From positions 1 to 64,000 of the forward strand of contig JBDVOJ010000119.1 of assembly GCA_039969155.1 (NCBI GenBank): a stretch of 64,000 nt of DNA, read 5' to 3'. The DNA comes from GCA-002733465 sp039969155 (lineage in GTDB: Bacteria > Pseudomonadota > Gammaproteobacteria > Enterobacterales > Kangiellaceae). Shown here piece by piece: positions 52,114-61,537 of the stretch. The notes under the pieces are model-generated. The model had not been told where the DNA came from and ran no database searches. It was given only the letters and a program-made list of their open reading frames with translations. Each line of letters opens with the position of its first letter. Within the stretch, counting starts at the first letter, position 1. The position numbers and the translations under genes are program-made.

Positions 52114-52145
52114 CTAGTCTATTTAGACTTAGCTCAAACTTTTTC
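52114..52145. terminator. possible terminator between convergent hydrogenase and AraC genes
   Basis: CTAGTCT (52114-52120) pairs with AGACTTAG (52125-52132) with one bulge, followed by CAAACTTTTT on the plus strand. Only 20 bases separate the convergent genes and the stem overlaps the AraC stop. The stem is short, so the call is weak. Confidence 0.4.
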
Positions 52146-53142
52146 GATATGAGCCAGGAGATTCCCCTGTAATATCTTTGAAAGCCGCGTAAAAATTTGA
52201 CTGAGATTTAAAGCCTGTTTCCATACTAATTGAAAGAATTGAAGAGTTTGGCTCAGACTTTAATAGCTCTTTAGCTCTCTCAACTCGTAATTCTCGAATG
52301 TATTTGGAAAAACTCATCCCGAATTGTGTATTGATCATTTCCGAGAGTTGATGGGTCGATAGTTGCATCACTTCCGCTAAGGTCGCTAAGCTTAAGTTTT
52401 CATCTTGATATAATTTCGAATTCAACATCAGGTCATTCAATTTAATTATACTTTTTTCGACATCGATATTATTCAGGGTGGAATTGGTGTAGCTCAGCTT
52501 AACCGCTTCACTAATTTCATCTAACAAATTAGGATAGATAATAAAAGCAGCTGTGACTAACATAAAGGCTAATGCGATACCGTTAGAGTAAAAATGATAA
52601 AAATAGGCGTTATCAATAAACGACATTGAAAATCCGAAAACTAGTACCAATATCGCGAGAATTGAAAAGAATGCAAAAAAGAAAAACTCAAGTTCGAAAC
52701 GTTTTCGATGATTTCTGAGGCTATAAATAATTTGGGCCAGCCATAAACAATAACTTGTTCCAATAAGGAAAGCGGCAGGTACAGCAATATATTTATCGAG
52801 AAAAAAGACCGTCAAAAATGGTAGAAAATGTAACACGCTATAAAGCTTAAACTGATAGCCTGCAAACAACGCAAACCGACTAAAAAAATAAAATAGCGGT
52901 GGAATAATAAAAAGTAGAGCACGATAGTAAACTGATTGTAACGGATCGCTCGAACTAATCATGAAATCCAAATGTTCAAATTGCAACAATCCAATACCTG
53001 ACAGCACCATTATGGCTGTTATAACTGACGAATTTGATTTATTACTACTCTGTAAAAAAAACACATAACAAATCGCCAAGATCAGCGCTGCGACTAGAGA
53101 GAAGCCTATGTTGACAGTTGAGAGAATATTAAGACTTGTCAC
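52129..53142 (-). CDS. membrane-bound AraC-family regulator
   Basis: A 337-residue regulator. The N-terminal 210 residues contain about six hydrophobic helices (VAALILAICYVFFLQ, FIIPPLFYFFSRFALFAG, VPAAFLIGTSYCLW, FFFAFFSILAILVLVF), followed by an AraC DNA-binding domain (LATLAEVMQLSTHQLSEMI, SILSISMETGFKSQSNFYAAF). It starts with GTG two bases after the rof stop, with AAGGTG 8 bases upstream inside the rof end. Together they form a coupled unit. The signal and target are unknown; the convergent neighbour is the hydrogenase. Confidence 0.88.
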   Translation of the reverse strand: MTSLNILSTVNIGFSLVAALILAICYVFFLQSSNKSNSSVITAIMVLSGIGLLQFEHLDFMISSSDPLQSVYYRALLFIIPPLFYFFSRFALFAGYQFKLYSVLHFLPFLTVFFLDKYIAVPAAFLIGTSYCLWLAQIIYSLRNHRKRFELEFFFFAFFSILAILVLVFGFSMSFIDNAYFYHFYSNGIALAFMLVTAAFIIYPNLLDEISEAVKLSYTNSTLNNIDVEKSIIKLNDLMLNSKLYQDENLSLATLAEVMQLSTHQLSEMINTQFGMSFSKYIRELRVERAKELLKSEPNSSILSISMETGFKSQSNFYAAFKDITGESPGSYRKSLS

Positions 53143-53144
53143 AA

Positions 53145-53414
53145 TTAGTTCACCTTAAACGATGAAATGATATTGTTTATAGTGAGAACTTCGACACTTT
53201 GAATTTGCAACAAATTCACCTCCATGCGTGTTTTTAGTTCCGAATTATTAACGCGCTGTTCTAACACTAAATATTCTTGTCTATCTTTAACAACAATATC
53301 TCGTGCCGCTCCGCTTAATCGTTGTCCATTATTCAAACTAATTTCCAACTCAAATTGATGCATACAGACAGCTTCAAAATAGTCATGTATTTCACAAGCG
53401 ATAATGTTAGGCAT
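53145..53414 (-). CDS. rof: Rho-binding antiterminator (Rof/YaeO family)
   Basis: An 89-residue protein of Rof size. IIACEIHDYFEAVCMHQFELEISLNNGQ, GAARDIVVKDRQEYLVLE matches the order of Escherichia coli YaeO/Rof (INCDDYDNLELACQH, LTLELKDGEKLQAKASDLV, YLVVE). Rof binds Rho and reduces termination. GGAG lies 10 bases before the ATG. It is the first gene of a two-gene unit with a membrane AraC regulator, an unusual pairing. Confidence 0.82.
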   Translation of the reverse strand: MPNIIACEIHDYFEAVCMHQFELEISLNNGQRLSGAARDIVVKDRQEYLVLEQRVNNSELKTRMEVNLLQIQSVEVLTINNIISSFKVN

Positions 53415-53490
53415 GATGCTACTTCTCCAATGCTACTAGCTATTCATAGCCCTTTCTTTCACGGGAGTAGATAGCCAACTTAACTCCCTC

Positions 53491-53507
53491 CCCTCTCTAG
53501 GAGAGGG
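53491..53507. repeat. short perfect hairpin CCCTCTC-TAG-GAGAGGG
   Basis: A 7-bp stem with a 3-base loop lies in the gap between the aminotransferase end (53522) and rof start. It is preceded by CTCCCTC and looks like a REP-type fragment. Without a T-run it is not called a terminator. Confidence 0.5.
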
Positions 53508-53521
53508 TTGAGAAGCTAATA

Positions 53522-54721
53522 TCACCCGTTTAACTCATCAAAAAACTGTTTAAACCGACTCAATCCATCTGTTAAAACATCTGGTTTACAGGCATATGAA
53601 ATTCTAATCGCTTTTGGCTCACCAAACGCACTTCCTGGCACAACAGCGAGTCCTTTTGATTCCAATAATTTCTCACAGAAATCAACATCGTTCTGAATAA
53701 GCTGTCCCTGATAAGTCTTACCGTATACTGAGGAAATATCTGGGAAAGCATAAAAAGCACCTTGTGGTGTTGGGCAATTAACGGCCTCTATTTGGGCCAT
53801 GGTTGCCATGACCTCGTCCCGTTTCTTGGCAAACTCAACGCACATTTCATCTGCGAAATCTTGTGGCCCAGCGATTGCAGCTGCCGCAGCCGCCCCAACG
53901 ACGCCAGGAATATTGGTTATAGAGTTGCTATTTAGAGTCACCATAGCACCAGCCACGGATTCTGGCGCCGCCATCATTCCAACCCGCCAGCCCGGCATAC
54001 CGTAAGACTTAGAAATAGAGTCTATCATTATGATGCGGTCACGCAGGTTGGGATTAGTTTTTAGTAAATGATGGAAACCGATCCCATCAAAAATCATGCG
54101 ATTATAGATATCATCTGACACAATCCAAATGTCGTGATTTTCCAGAACATCTCCAAGCGCTTTAACTTCATTTTCACTGTAAACCATTCCGGTCGGATTC
54201 GAAGGGTTATTAAAAAGTAGCACCCGGCTTTCGGCAGAAATAGATTGTTGCAACTGCTGAGGTGTCAATTTGTAGTGTTGCTCAGAAGAGCATTTTAATT
54301 GTTTAGTTTTAGCTCCCATTAAATCAGCAATATCTTGATAAGTCGTCCAATAAGGGGTAGGAATTAAGATCTCATCACCTTCATTTAGTAACGCGTACAA
54401 AAGCGAGAACAAAAGATGTTTGGCACCAATTCCTGTTGCAATATTAGACTTTTGGTAGCCCTCAAAACCATTCTCATGAAGTCTTTTCAAATAGGCATCA
54501 ATCAATATATCCTCGCCTCTTCCAGCAAGATACTGACCCGAGTCATGGTTTAGTGCCTCTTCAGCGGCTTGATAAACATGGGGGGCAGGTAAGAAGTTAG
54601 GCACACCGACCGAAAAACTAATGACATCCTTTCCCTCTTGTTTTAATTTTTTAGCCTTTTCGGCAATCATCATAATCGCGCTCGGTTTAGCGCGACTCAT
54701 TCTATTGGCTAGTAATGGCAT
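53522..54721 (-). CDS. class I/II aminotransferase (aspartate-type)
   Basis: A 399-residue PLP aminotransferase of fold type I. The internal-aldimine lysine is in SISKSYGMPGWRVGM near residue 240; PTPYWTTYQDIADLMGA, LFNNPSNPTGMVYS and the C-terminal RISYACK arginine are class I signatures of AspB-like enzymes. Probable substrate aspartate or another amino acid with 2-oxoglutarate. It seems monocistronic; a CCCTCTC hairpin follows. Confidence 0.92.
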   Translation of the reverse strand: MPLLANRMSRAKPSAIMMIAEKAKKLKQEGKDVISFSVGVPNFLPAPHVYQAAEEALNHDSGQYLAGRGEDILIDAYLKRLHENGFEGYQKSNIATGIGAKHLLFSLLYALLNEGDEILIPTPYWTTYQDIADLMGAKTKQLKCSSEQHYKLTPQQLQQSISAESRVLLFNNPSNPTGMVYSENEVKALGDVLENHDIWIVSDDIYNRMIFDGIGFHHLLKTNPNLRDRIIMIDSISKSYGMPGWRVGMMAAPESVAGAMVTLNSNSITNIPGVVGAAAAAAIAGPQDFADEMCVEFAKKRDEVMATMAQIEAVNCPTPQGAFYAFPDISSVYGKTYQGQLIQNDVDFCEKLLESKGLAVVPGSAFGEPKAIRISYACKPDVLTDGLSRFKQFFDELNG

Positions 54722-54962
54722 AATATTTCTCTGTTTTTATTGGATGTAATTACTCAAACTTAACTCATCGAGTAATGGATGTATAAAGTCTCTGAATCGG
54801 ACTCAAAAAATAACACATCGTCAACTGGCTTCCAATAATTTAAACCTCTCTTTTTAAACTTAATATGATTCAGTGGTCTATTCGACCAAACAAGCAGTTG
54901 ATATGTACTGGTAGATTGGCGACAATGACGATTATTCAGAGATTATTCCTTGGGATCTCCAT

Positions 54963-55517
54963 ATGAAATTTAAGCATGCTTTTTTCATGAAGACATTGCG
55001 TATCAATAGATTCTTGTTACCATTCATAGCTGTTTTAATGTCACTATCTAATGTTCAGGCAACGACTCAGCAAGTCCCTCATAATGCTAAACCCACCGCA
55101 ATCAATTCTAGCCAGTGGAGCTGGAAGTTGCTCAGTCACTCACTCTATCAAAGTAAAGTAGCAGTCTTTTACGAGAATCGTATGGTTCGACAATATCTGG
55201 TTGGTTGTAATCTAGCTAGCGCCCCTGTCGATTCCGAGTCAGACGAAGCGAGTAAAATAGAAAAAGTGATCTCAAATAATAATCACACCGGGCTGCTGTT
55301 GATCACCTGCATTTCGGGCGCTCACTCTAAACTCATTGAAATCTATGATCCCACTATCTTGGATGATAATCCGGTCTTTAGTAAATTTGGTGCATATAGT
55401 GCTGGTTGGGAAAAACGAAGCGGTCAACTTTTTGTATATTACGATCGCGCTTGCCAGTCCAACTCTAAGAACTGTCATCAGTTTGAAAGTATAGAAATTT
55501 TATGGCCTAAAGAATAA
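54963..55517 (+). CDS. exported protein of unknown function
   Basis: A 184-residue exported protein. The signal peptide is RINRFLLPFIAVLMSLSNVQA; it begins at ATG 54963 or at ATG 54987. Four cysteines in the mature part (GCNL, ITCIS, RACQ, NCHQ) could make two disulfides. No family is recognised. The next gene (FMN reductase) follows after 31 bases. Confidence 0.72.
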   Translation: MKFKHAFFMKTLRINRFLLPFIAVLMSLSNVQATTQQVPHNAKPTAINSSQWSWKLLSHSLYQSKVAVFYENRMVRQYLVGCNLASAPVDSESDEASKIEKVISNNNHTGLLLITCISGAHSKLIEIYDPTILDDNPVFSKFGAYSAGWEKRSGQLFVYYDRACQSNSKNCHQFESIEILWPKE

Positions 55518-55548
55518 CCATTATCGACTCAATCCATAGGAGATAACA

Positions 55549-56091
55549 ATGAATCTAATCGCTTTCGCGGCAAGTTCTAGCCAACAATCCATTAATAAGA
55601 AATTAGTCACTTACGCGGCTGACAGATTGAAATTATTTGCTCCGCAATTGGTCTCTGAAGTTTTAGACTTAAATGATTTCGAAACACCGCTTTTTAGCGT
55701 TGATAAGGAACAACGGGATGGACACCCAGAATTAGCCAAACAGTTCTTAGAAAAGATAAAACAAGCCGATCTCATCTTCATTTCTTTTGCCGAACACAAC
55801 GGTAGCTATACCGCAGCTTACAAGAATTTATTTGATTGGTGTTCCAGAATTGAGCAAAAGGTGTATCAAGACAAGCCGATATTGGCAATTGCGACGTCTC
55901 CAGGAAAGGGAGGCGCTCACAATGTACTAACTAGCGCAATCAACTCGCTTCCTCATTTTGGCGCGAAGCTAATGGGAAGTCTATCAGTACCATCGTTTAA
56001 TCAAGCCTTTGACTCTGAGAAAAATCGGCTGGCTGATCATGAGCTTGCTGAGGAACTCGATAGACTATTAGCACAATTTGTAAAAGTCTAG
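55549..56091 (+). CDS. NADPH-dependent FMN reductase family protein
   Basis: A 180-residue flavodoxin-like reductase. The N-terminal LIAFAASSSQQSINKKL is the FMN phosphate loop, SFAEHNGSYTAAYKNLFDW and IATSPGKGGAHNVL are the other FMN-binding loops. It belongs to the NADPH:FMN/quinone/chromate reductase group (ChrR/YieF-like). AGGAG precedes the ATG. Possibly co-transcribed with the exported protein ahead of it. Confidence 0.9.
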   Translation: MNLIAFAASSSQQSINKKLVTYAADRLKLFAPQLVSEVLDLNDFETPLFSVDKEQRDGHPELAKQFLEKIKQADLIFISFAEHNGSYTAAYKNLFDWCSRIEQKVYQDKPILAIATSPGKGGAHNVLTSAINSLPHFGAKLMGSLSVPSFNQAFDSEKNRLADHELAEELDRLLAQFVKV

Positions 56092-56128
56092 AATTCGGAA
56101 ATATGGATTTATAATTATTTAGTGAGTA

Positions 56129-59008
56129 CTAAAGTTCGTCCAGCGCTGAGATTTCTTTATAGATACAAACGCGATTTCGACCTTCTTCTTTAGCTTGATA
56201 GAGGGCCTCGTCAGCCTTTTTTATGACTCCGTCATAATCATATTGTCTCGACCCAACGTCACTGCTGGCGACTGTCACCAAGCCTACGCTGACAGTTAAC
56301 TCTAATTTAATTGAATCTACAAAAAATGATTCTTTGGCAATGTCTTTTCTAATTTTTTCAGCGCAAGTTAGGGCACCATCTAGGTTGGTGAAGGGCAATA
56401 TCACCGCGAACTCTTCTCCACCGTATCGCGCGGCAATATCAGTTTTTCTACAGCTGCGACTCAAACGCTCAGAGAGCTGCTTAAGAATCGCATCTCCGGC
56501 ACGGTGTCCTTGAGTGTCATTGATAGTTTTAAAAAAGTCGACATCAAGAAGAATAAAAGAAAGGTTGGAAGCTGTGTTGTTTCGAGACAATAAGCTAAGT
56601 TCGCGCTGCAGTGATTCCATCAAATGTCGACGATTAAATAGTTTTGTTAACTCATCAGTTATTACCAGTCGATTAAGCTCTTGATTAATCTCACTTAGCT
56701 CTGCTGTTCTTTCAGTCACAATAGATTCTAGTATTTGTTTTTCATTAGCCAACTTATTCATACGCCGTCTAGTTAGCGCATAAATCGAAACTAAAACGAA
56801 AAGAGCAGCCAACATATAGAACCACCAAGTCAACCAAAATGGGGGCTCAATGGTGAAGGTAAAAGTCACTAGTTGATCACTTTCTATTAAGTCAGAGTTG
56901 ATCGATTTGACCTGCAGTTCGTACTGACCTGGCGATAGACTTGCTAGTTGTAATTGCTGAATTTCTTGCGGCGTTGACCACTGCTCGCCCGCACCTAAAA
57001 GCCTAAATGAATACTTGATATTTGATTCATCTGTGTAAGTAGGGCTAGAAAACTTAACCGTAATAGCGCCACTGTCGCTCGAGAGCTTTATATTATCCGT
57101 TAGTTTTTGTTCACCAATCCAAGCTCCCTCAAACAAAATTGGTGGAGCACTGGCTTCTTTGGTTTCACTACTTGGCACAAATCGGGTAACGCCAAAGCCA
57201 GTACCAAACCACAAATCGCCATTGGGATGTTCAACTACCGCAGTTGCCGCTCCCTCCATATCTGGCAAGCCATCGGAACCATCAAAATGCGATACACGAT
57301 CTTCAGAGACGCGTTTTAATCCAGAATTAGTGTAAGCCCATAGATTATCATTACTATCCATTTTTACTTGCCAAACAAAATCATTTTTAAGCTTGTACTT
57401 ATGGTTTAGTACTTCTAGTAGTTTTAATCGAGGACTAATTTTTAATAATCCATTACCATTTGTACCAGCCCAAATATTACCTTGAGAATCAACATCAATA
57501 CTCCAAACAGAAACACCATTCGCTTGGGCTATTTTTTCTAATCGAGTATATTCATTTTTCTCAGGCTCAAAATAAAGCAACCCTCTGTTTCCGATCCCTA
57601 ACCAAATTCGTCCTTGCTGATCCTCTGCCATTGAGTAGATTGCGTGATTAGACTCTGGAATATTCTTTACTTTTACTATCGATTCGTTTTGCCACCTTGA
57701 TAGTCCGCGAGAACTACCAATCCAAATACGACCTTTCGAATCCTTTAGAATAGAGGCTACATAGGATGATTCTAAGCCGTCATCTGTAGAATAACGCTTC
57801 GCAACTTTGCCATCTTTCCAATAAATTAAACCGTCTCTAGTGCCAATCAATGCGCTGTCACTTTCCAATGCTAAAATCGAGTAGACCCGTATCCTGTCAG
57901 ACTCAAGCTCACTAGTAAGCGTCTTAAAGGTTTCTGTTTCTGGCGTAAAAATACTCACTCCGTGACGAGTCCCCATCCAAACTTTTCCATCCGAATCTAT
58001 CGACATAGAGCGAACAAAATTATTACTTAACCCTTGATCCTCGGTATAACTTACAAACGGCCCAGGTACGAACTTCACTAAGCCAACATCGGTTCCAAAC
58101 CAAATGCTATTCTCTCTATCTTCTACAACAGAATACACCGCGACACTAAGTAGCCCTTTTTGGGGTGATAGTTTTTCAATTTTATTATTAACTAAGCGAT
58201 AAAGCCCGTCATAGGTACCTATCCAAATCGTTCCTCTACTATCTTTGTATAAACTTAAGATAACCTCTCGATCTAAACGACTGTTACCTATTTTCTTAAC
58301 TGTCTCAAGTTCATGATCAATCAAGTAAAGACCTTTATTACTGCCTACCCAAAGACCATCCTCAGTATCAATAATCGCTCGTACCAATGCATCAGAAAAA
58401 ACTTCCGGAGCAAATTCGTCAAAACGATTAGCGGTAAGCCGTGCTAATCCTTTTCTAGTTCCAGCCCAAACTTTACCATTTCTGTCTTTAATTATTGTTC
58501 TCACGGTAGGAGACGGTAAACCATTATCAATAGTAAACAGTCGAGTTCTATTGCTGCTATAGTGAATTACACCACCTTCTGCGGCAAACCATAAGCTGTT
58601 GTCGCTGTCGGCAAAAACATCAAAAAGGTTAGTTAATGGAAGCGATTTTTTATCTGACTTACAATCAAATTCTTGTTCTTCGAGGTAACAGAAACCGCCG
58701 CCTGTTGTTAAAATAATGCGGCCGCTTTTATCTTTGATCATTGATGATACAAAGTTATTGGGTAACGGATCGATATGAGTTTGAAATTCTCGGCCATTAT
58801 ATCGAGTGACGCCTGAATAGCTCCCCATCCAAATATAACCGTGTTGATCTTGCTGAACGCTGGTGACTTGTGCTTGAGGAAGCCCATCAAAGGCAGTATA
58901 GAGTCTAAAATTGTACTGTCGAGCGACGGATTTTCCTTCGCCCAATACAATACTGGCTTGAACAAGCCCAATTATAAGTAGCAGAATCCAGCTGCTTTTT
59001 TTATACAT
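56129..59008 (-). CDS. diguanylate cyclase with two-component-type propeller sensor
   Basis: A 959-residue signalling protein. Signal peptide, then about a dozen Reg_prop repeats (of the form DSRGTIWIGTYDGLYR, DSDGKVWMGTRHGVSIF, DQQGRIWLGIGNRGLL), a YYY domain (KYSFRLLGAGEQWSTP), a membrane helix near residue 780 (WWFYMLAALFVLVSIYAL), a short coiled coil (EKQILESIVTERTAELSEI) and a GGDEF domain with active site GGEEF and DVDFFKTINDTQGHRAGD. It should make c-di-GMP in the cytoplasm in response to a periplasmic signal sensed by the propeller. Single gene; an I-site RxxD is not evident. Confidence 0.93.
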   Translation of the reverse strand: MYKKSSWILLLIIGLVQASIVLGEGKSVARQYNFRLYTAFDGLPQAQVTSVQQDQHGYIWMGSYSGVTRYNGREFQTHIDPLPNNFVSSMIKDKSGRIILTTGGGFCYLEEQEFDCKSDKKSLPLTNLFDVFADSDNSLWFAAEGGVIHYSSNRTRLFTIDNGLPSPTVRTIIKDRNGKVWAGTRKGLARLTANRFDEFAPEVFSDALVRAIIDTEDGLWVGSNKGLYLIDHELETVKKIGNSRLDREVILSLYKDSRGTIWIGTYDGLYRLVNNKIEKLSPQKGLLSVAVYSVVEDRENSIWFGTDVGLVKFVPGPFVSYTEDQGLSNNFVRSMSIDSDGKVWMGTRHGVSIFTPETETFKTLTSELESDRIRVYSILALESDSALIGTRDGLIYWKDGKVAKRYSTDDGLESSYVASILKDSKGRIWIGSSRGLSRWQNESIVKVKNIPESNHAIYSMAEDQQGRIWLGIGNRGLLYFEPEKNEYTRLEKIAQANGVSVWSIDVDSQGNIWAGTNGNGLLKISPRLKLLEVLNHKYKLKNDFVWQVKMDSNDNLWAYTNSGLKRVSEDRVSHFDGSDGLPDMEGAATAVVEHPNGDLWFGTGFGVTRFVPSSETKEASAPPILFEGAWIGEQKLTDNIKLSSDSGAITVKFSSPTYTDESNIKYSFRLLGAGEQWSTPQEIQQLQLASLSPGQYELQVKSINSDLIESDQLVTFTFTIEPPFWLTWWFYMLAALFVLVSIYALTRRRMNKLANEKQILESIVTERTAELSEINQELNRLVITDELTKLFNRRHLMESLQRELSLLSRNNTASNLSFILLDVDFFKTINDTQGHRAGDAILKQLSERLSRSCRKTDIAARYGGEEFAVILPFTNLDGALTCAEKIRKDIAKESFFVDSIKLELTVSVGLVTVASSDVGSRQYDYDGVIKKADEALYQAKEEGRNRVCIYKEISALDEL

Positions 59009-59167
59009 CTCAGACCATTAATTGATTAACTCCTTTAATCCTAGTGCAAATTTGAGATACTTTCACAAAATGTTCAAAAATTAGACGACTTCCCTCATTT
59101 TTGTGACGGCGTCTTCATTTATCTCATATGGCTATATTTGAATTAACCTGAATAAGCCCGTTTTTGA

Positions 59168-61522
59168 TCATTTCGATACGTTTACAACCCGAACAGTTTG
59201 TACGCTGGTTCTAGCCAAATCATCAACAACTTTTACTTGGTATTGACCAGGATTAGCAGGCCAAACTACCGATTGATCTAGCCTAGCGCTAGCAATGTAT
59301 TTAGAATCAATAAACCAATGGAGATATTCGACATCACCGTCCACTTTAGCCTTCAAAGGAATCAAGTTTTTCTCTTCGGAATTTGTTCGATAGACATAGT
59401 CAACTCCGGCGGTGGGAGAGGTGATTACAGGTGCCGCACCACTGGTGCTAGTTTGGTTGAGTTCGCAACCTGTTTCATACTTTGGCGGGGATCTTAACGC
59501 GATACCGGCCAGCTCAAAAATATGCTTTAAATCTGATGGCCACACTTCAAAAACTTGCTGCTCAGTATTCTGAGGGTTTGCCCAACAAGCTCTTAGACCG
59601 GTATTTTTATTGATCGGCAAGCTACGATAGACATTGGAAACTTTTATCGGTGACACCCCAGGAATAAACCAACCTGTTACGCTACTAGGACAGTGTTTTT
59701 CGATTAAGTCTCCGGTGGTTGCACAAACATTAAGCCGTTTTAAATTTAATCGATGAGGTTGATAAAGCGACTTAAGTCGCCAACTTCGATCATCATTGAT
59801 AACTGACCAAGCATCAAAAAATAAAGGCCCGGCGGCTTGACGACCTACGAACGCATTATTTCCTCTTCCATTAAAATTACCGACCCAAATCACCAATACA
59901 TGATCACCTGAGATGCCGACCGCCCATGCATCTCTGAACGCCCACGACGTGCCAGTTTTCCAAGGAATATCTCTGACGCTCGCACTCTCCAAAAACTCAG
60001 TAACCGCATTAGGTGGCTTATTGGCATTCAGCATATCAAGAGTTAGGTAACTAGCTTCTGCGGAAAGTAGTTGTTTTCCCTTTGATGGAGTAGCCCGTTT
60101 ATTAAAAGACACCCGATGCCATTTGCCAGAGTTAGCTAACATTGCGTAGAGTGATGCCAATTCCACTGAAGTAAGCTCTCCGCCACCAAGAGCCAAAGCC
60201 AACCCGTAGTGCTGTGCACTTTTTAGATCACTGACTTGGGCATCTTTAAGTAACTGATAAAAGGAGCGCTTTTTGAGCTTTGATTGCAAGTCAACAGCAG
60301 GAACATTTCGACTTTCGATCAATGCGCGACTGGCAGATATTGGTCCCAAGAATTTCTTATCATAGTTCTCTGGGGAAAAACCCGCAAACCGAGTTGGTAA
60401 ATCTTTAAGTAAAGAATGCGGATGGATTAAGCCTTCGTCCATAGCTAATGCATAAACAAATGGTTTTAAAGTTGAACCAGGCGAACGCTTGGCAGTTGTG
60501 CCATTAACCTGACCTTGAATTTTCGTATCATGAAAATTCGCTGAGCCAACCATCGCCTCAATTTGCATACTACGATAGTTAAGCAATAATGCCGATGCAT
60601 TCTTCACCCCGAGAGAATGACGGCTGGCTATGTATCGTTGTATAACCGTTTCTAGTTGTTTTTGATACTGTGAATTGAGACTGGTAATTATTTTACCAGT
60701 CTGCCAATTAGAATTTTGTTTTTTTACATAGTCGACAAAATGCGGGGCTTTGAAGGGTAGTTTTTCTGGAGCCCTAACCTGCATTGGTAAATCAAGAAAT
60801 TTTTGTTGTGCTTTAGCAGCGGGGTATTTTCCTTGCCATCGCTCAAACAAATTAGCTCTAGCCGTCAGCAACCTTTCAAATCCTTGTGCAGTGGTTGGGT
60901 TTCTTCGATTAGGGTTTTGCGGAATCACAGCTAGGGTCAAAGCTTCTGGTAAACTTAATTCGCTAGCCGGTTTATCGAAATAGATTAAACTTGCCGCACC
61001 AATTCCTTCTATGTTTCGGCCATAAGGAGCGAGATTTAAGTAAGCTTCTAGAAGTTGTCTCTTTGAGTAGTGCCTAGACAGCTGAATAGCTCTAACAATT
61101 TGGCTAATCTTTCCAGAAAGAGTATGTGATGGAATCTTCCAGCGTAATCGCGCTAACTGCATGACAATGGTTGAAGCGCCAACTCTTCTATCTGACGTGA
61201 TATAGGTCATCCAGAATGCGCGAGCAATGGCCCCCCAATCCACTCCAAAATGTTGATAAAAATCTTGGTCCTCATATAGAATGGTTGCTTCTATTAAGCT
61301 AGGTGAAATATTTTCTAATTCAGCAAATAGTCGATATTTTTCATCACTTGAAAGCTGCAGTCTTAGCAGTTTTTCTTCAGCATCAAAGTAGGCCGTTGAA
61401 TAGGGAATAAAACTTCTTAGTTCCGGCTTAGGCGAAAACCAATAAAGCAACACTAAAACTAATAGCAACCCTGCAGTTACTATTAGAAATATTTTGACCT
61501 TGTGCCAATATCGCCGTTTCAT
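59168..61522 (-). CDS. pbpC: penicillin-binding protein 1C
   Basis: A 784-residue bifunctional peptidoglycan synthase. TM anchor near residues 10-28; GT51 transglycosylase with catalytic Glu84 in LYEDQDFYQHFG; transpeptidase with Ser350-x-x-Lys353 (SPGSTLK), SRN (404-406) and KTG (522-524); C-terminal BiPBP_C beta-domain (ITSPTAGVDYVYRTN). It lies 15 bases downstream of the alpha-2-macroglobulin gene on the same strand, the usual yfhM-pbpC arrangement. The role of PBP1c is linked to repair of the cell wall. Confidence 0.95.
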   Translation of the reverse strand: MKRRYWHKVKIFLIVTAGLLLVLVLLYWFSPKPELRSFIPYSTAYFDAEEKLLRLQLSSDEKYRLFAELENISPSLIEATILYEDQDFYQHFGVDWGAIARAFWMTYITSDRRVGASTIVMQLARLRWKIPSHTLSGKISQIVRAIQLSRHYSKRQLLEAYLNLAPYGRNIEGIGAASLIYFDKPASELSLPEALTLAVIPQNPNRRNPTTAQGFERLLTARANLFERWQGKYPAAKAQQKFLDLPMQVRAPEKLPFKAPHFVDYVKKQNSNWQTGKIITSLNSQYQKQLETVIQRYIASRHSLGVKNASALLLNYRSMQIEAMVGSANFHDTKIQGQVNGTTAKRSPGSTLKPFVYALAMDEGLIHPHSLLKDLPTRFAGFSPENYDKKFLGPISASRALIESRNVPAVDLQSKLKKRSFYQLLKDAQVSDLKSAQHYGLALALGGGELTSVELASLYAMLANSGKWHRVSFNKRATPSKGKQLLSAEASYLTLDMLNANKPPNAVTEFLESASVRDIPWKTGTSWAFRDAWAVGISGDHVLVIWVGNFNGRGNNAFVGRQAAGPLFFDAWSVINDDRSWRLKSLYQPHRLNLKRLNVCATTGDLIEKHCPSSVTGWFIPGVSPIKVSNVYRSLPINKNTGLRACWANPQNTEQQVFEVWPSDLKHIFELAGIALRSPPKYETGCELNQTSTSGAAPVITSPTAGVDYVYRTNSEEKNLIPLKAKVDGDVEYLHWFIDSKYIASARLDQSVVWPANPGQYQVKVVDDLARTSVQTVRVVNVSK

Positions 61523-61537
61523 TCGAGTTGTTGATTA

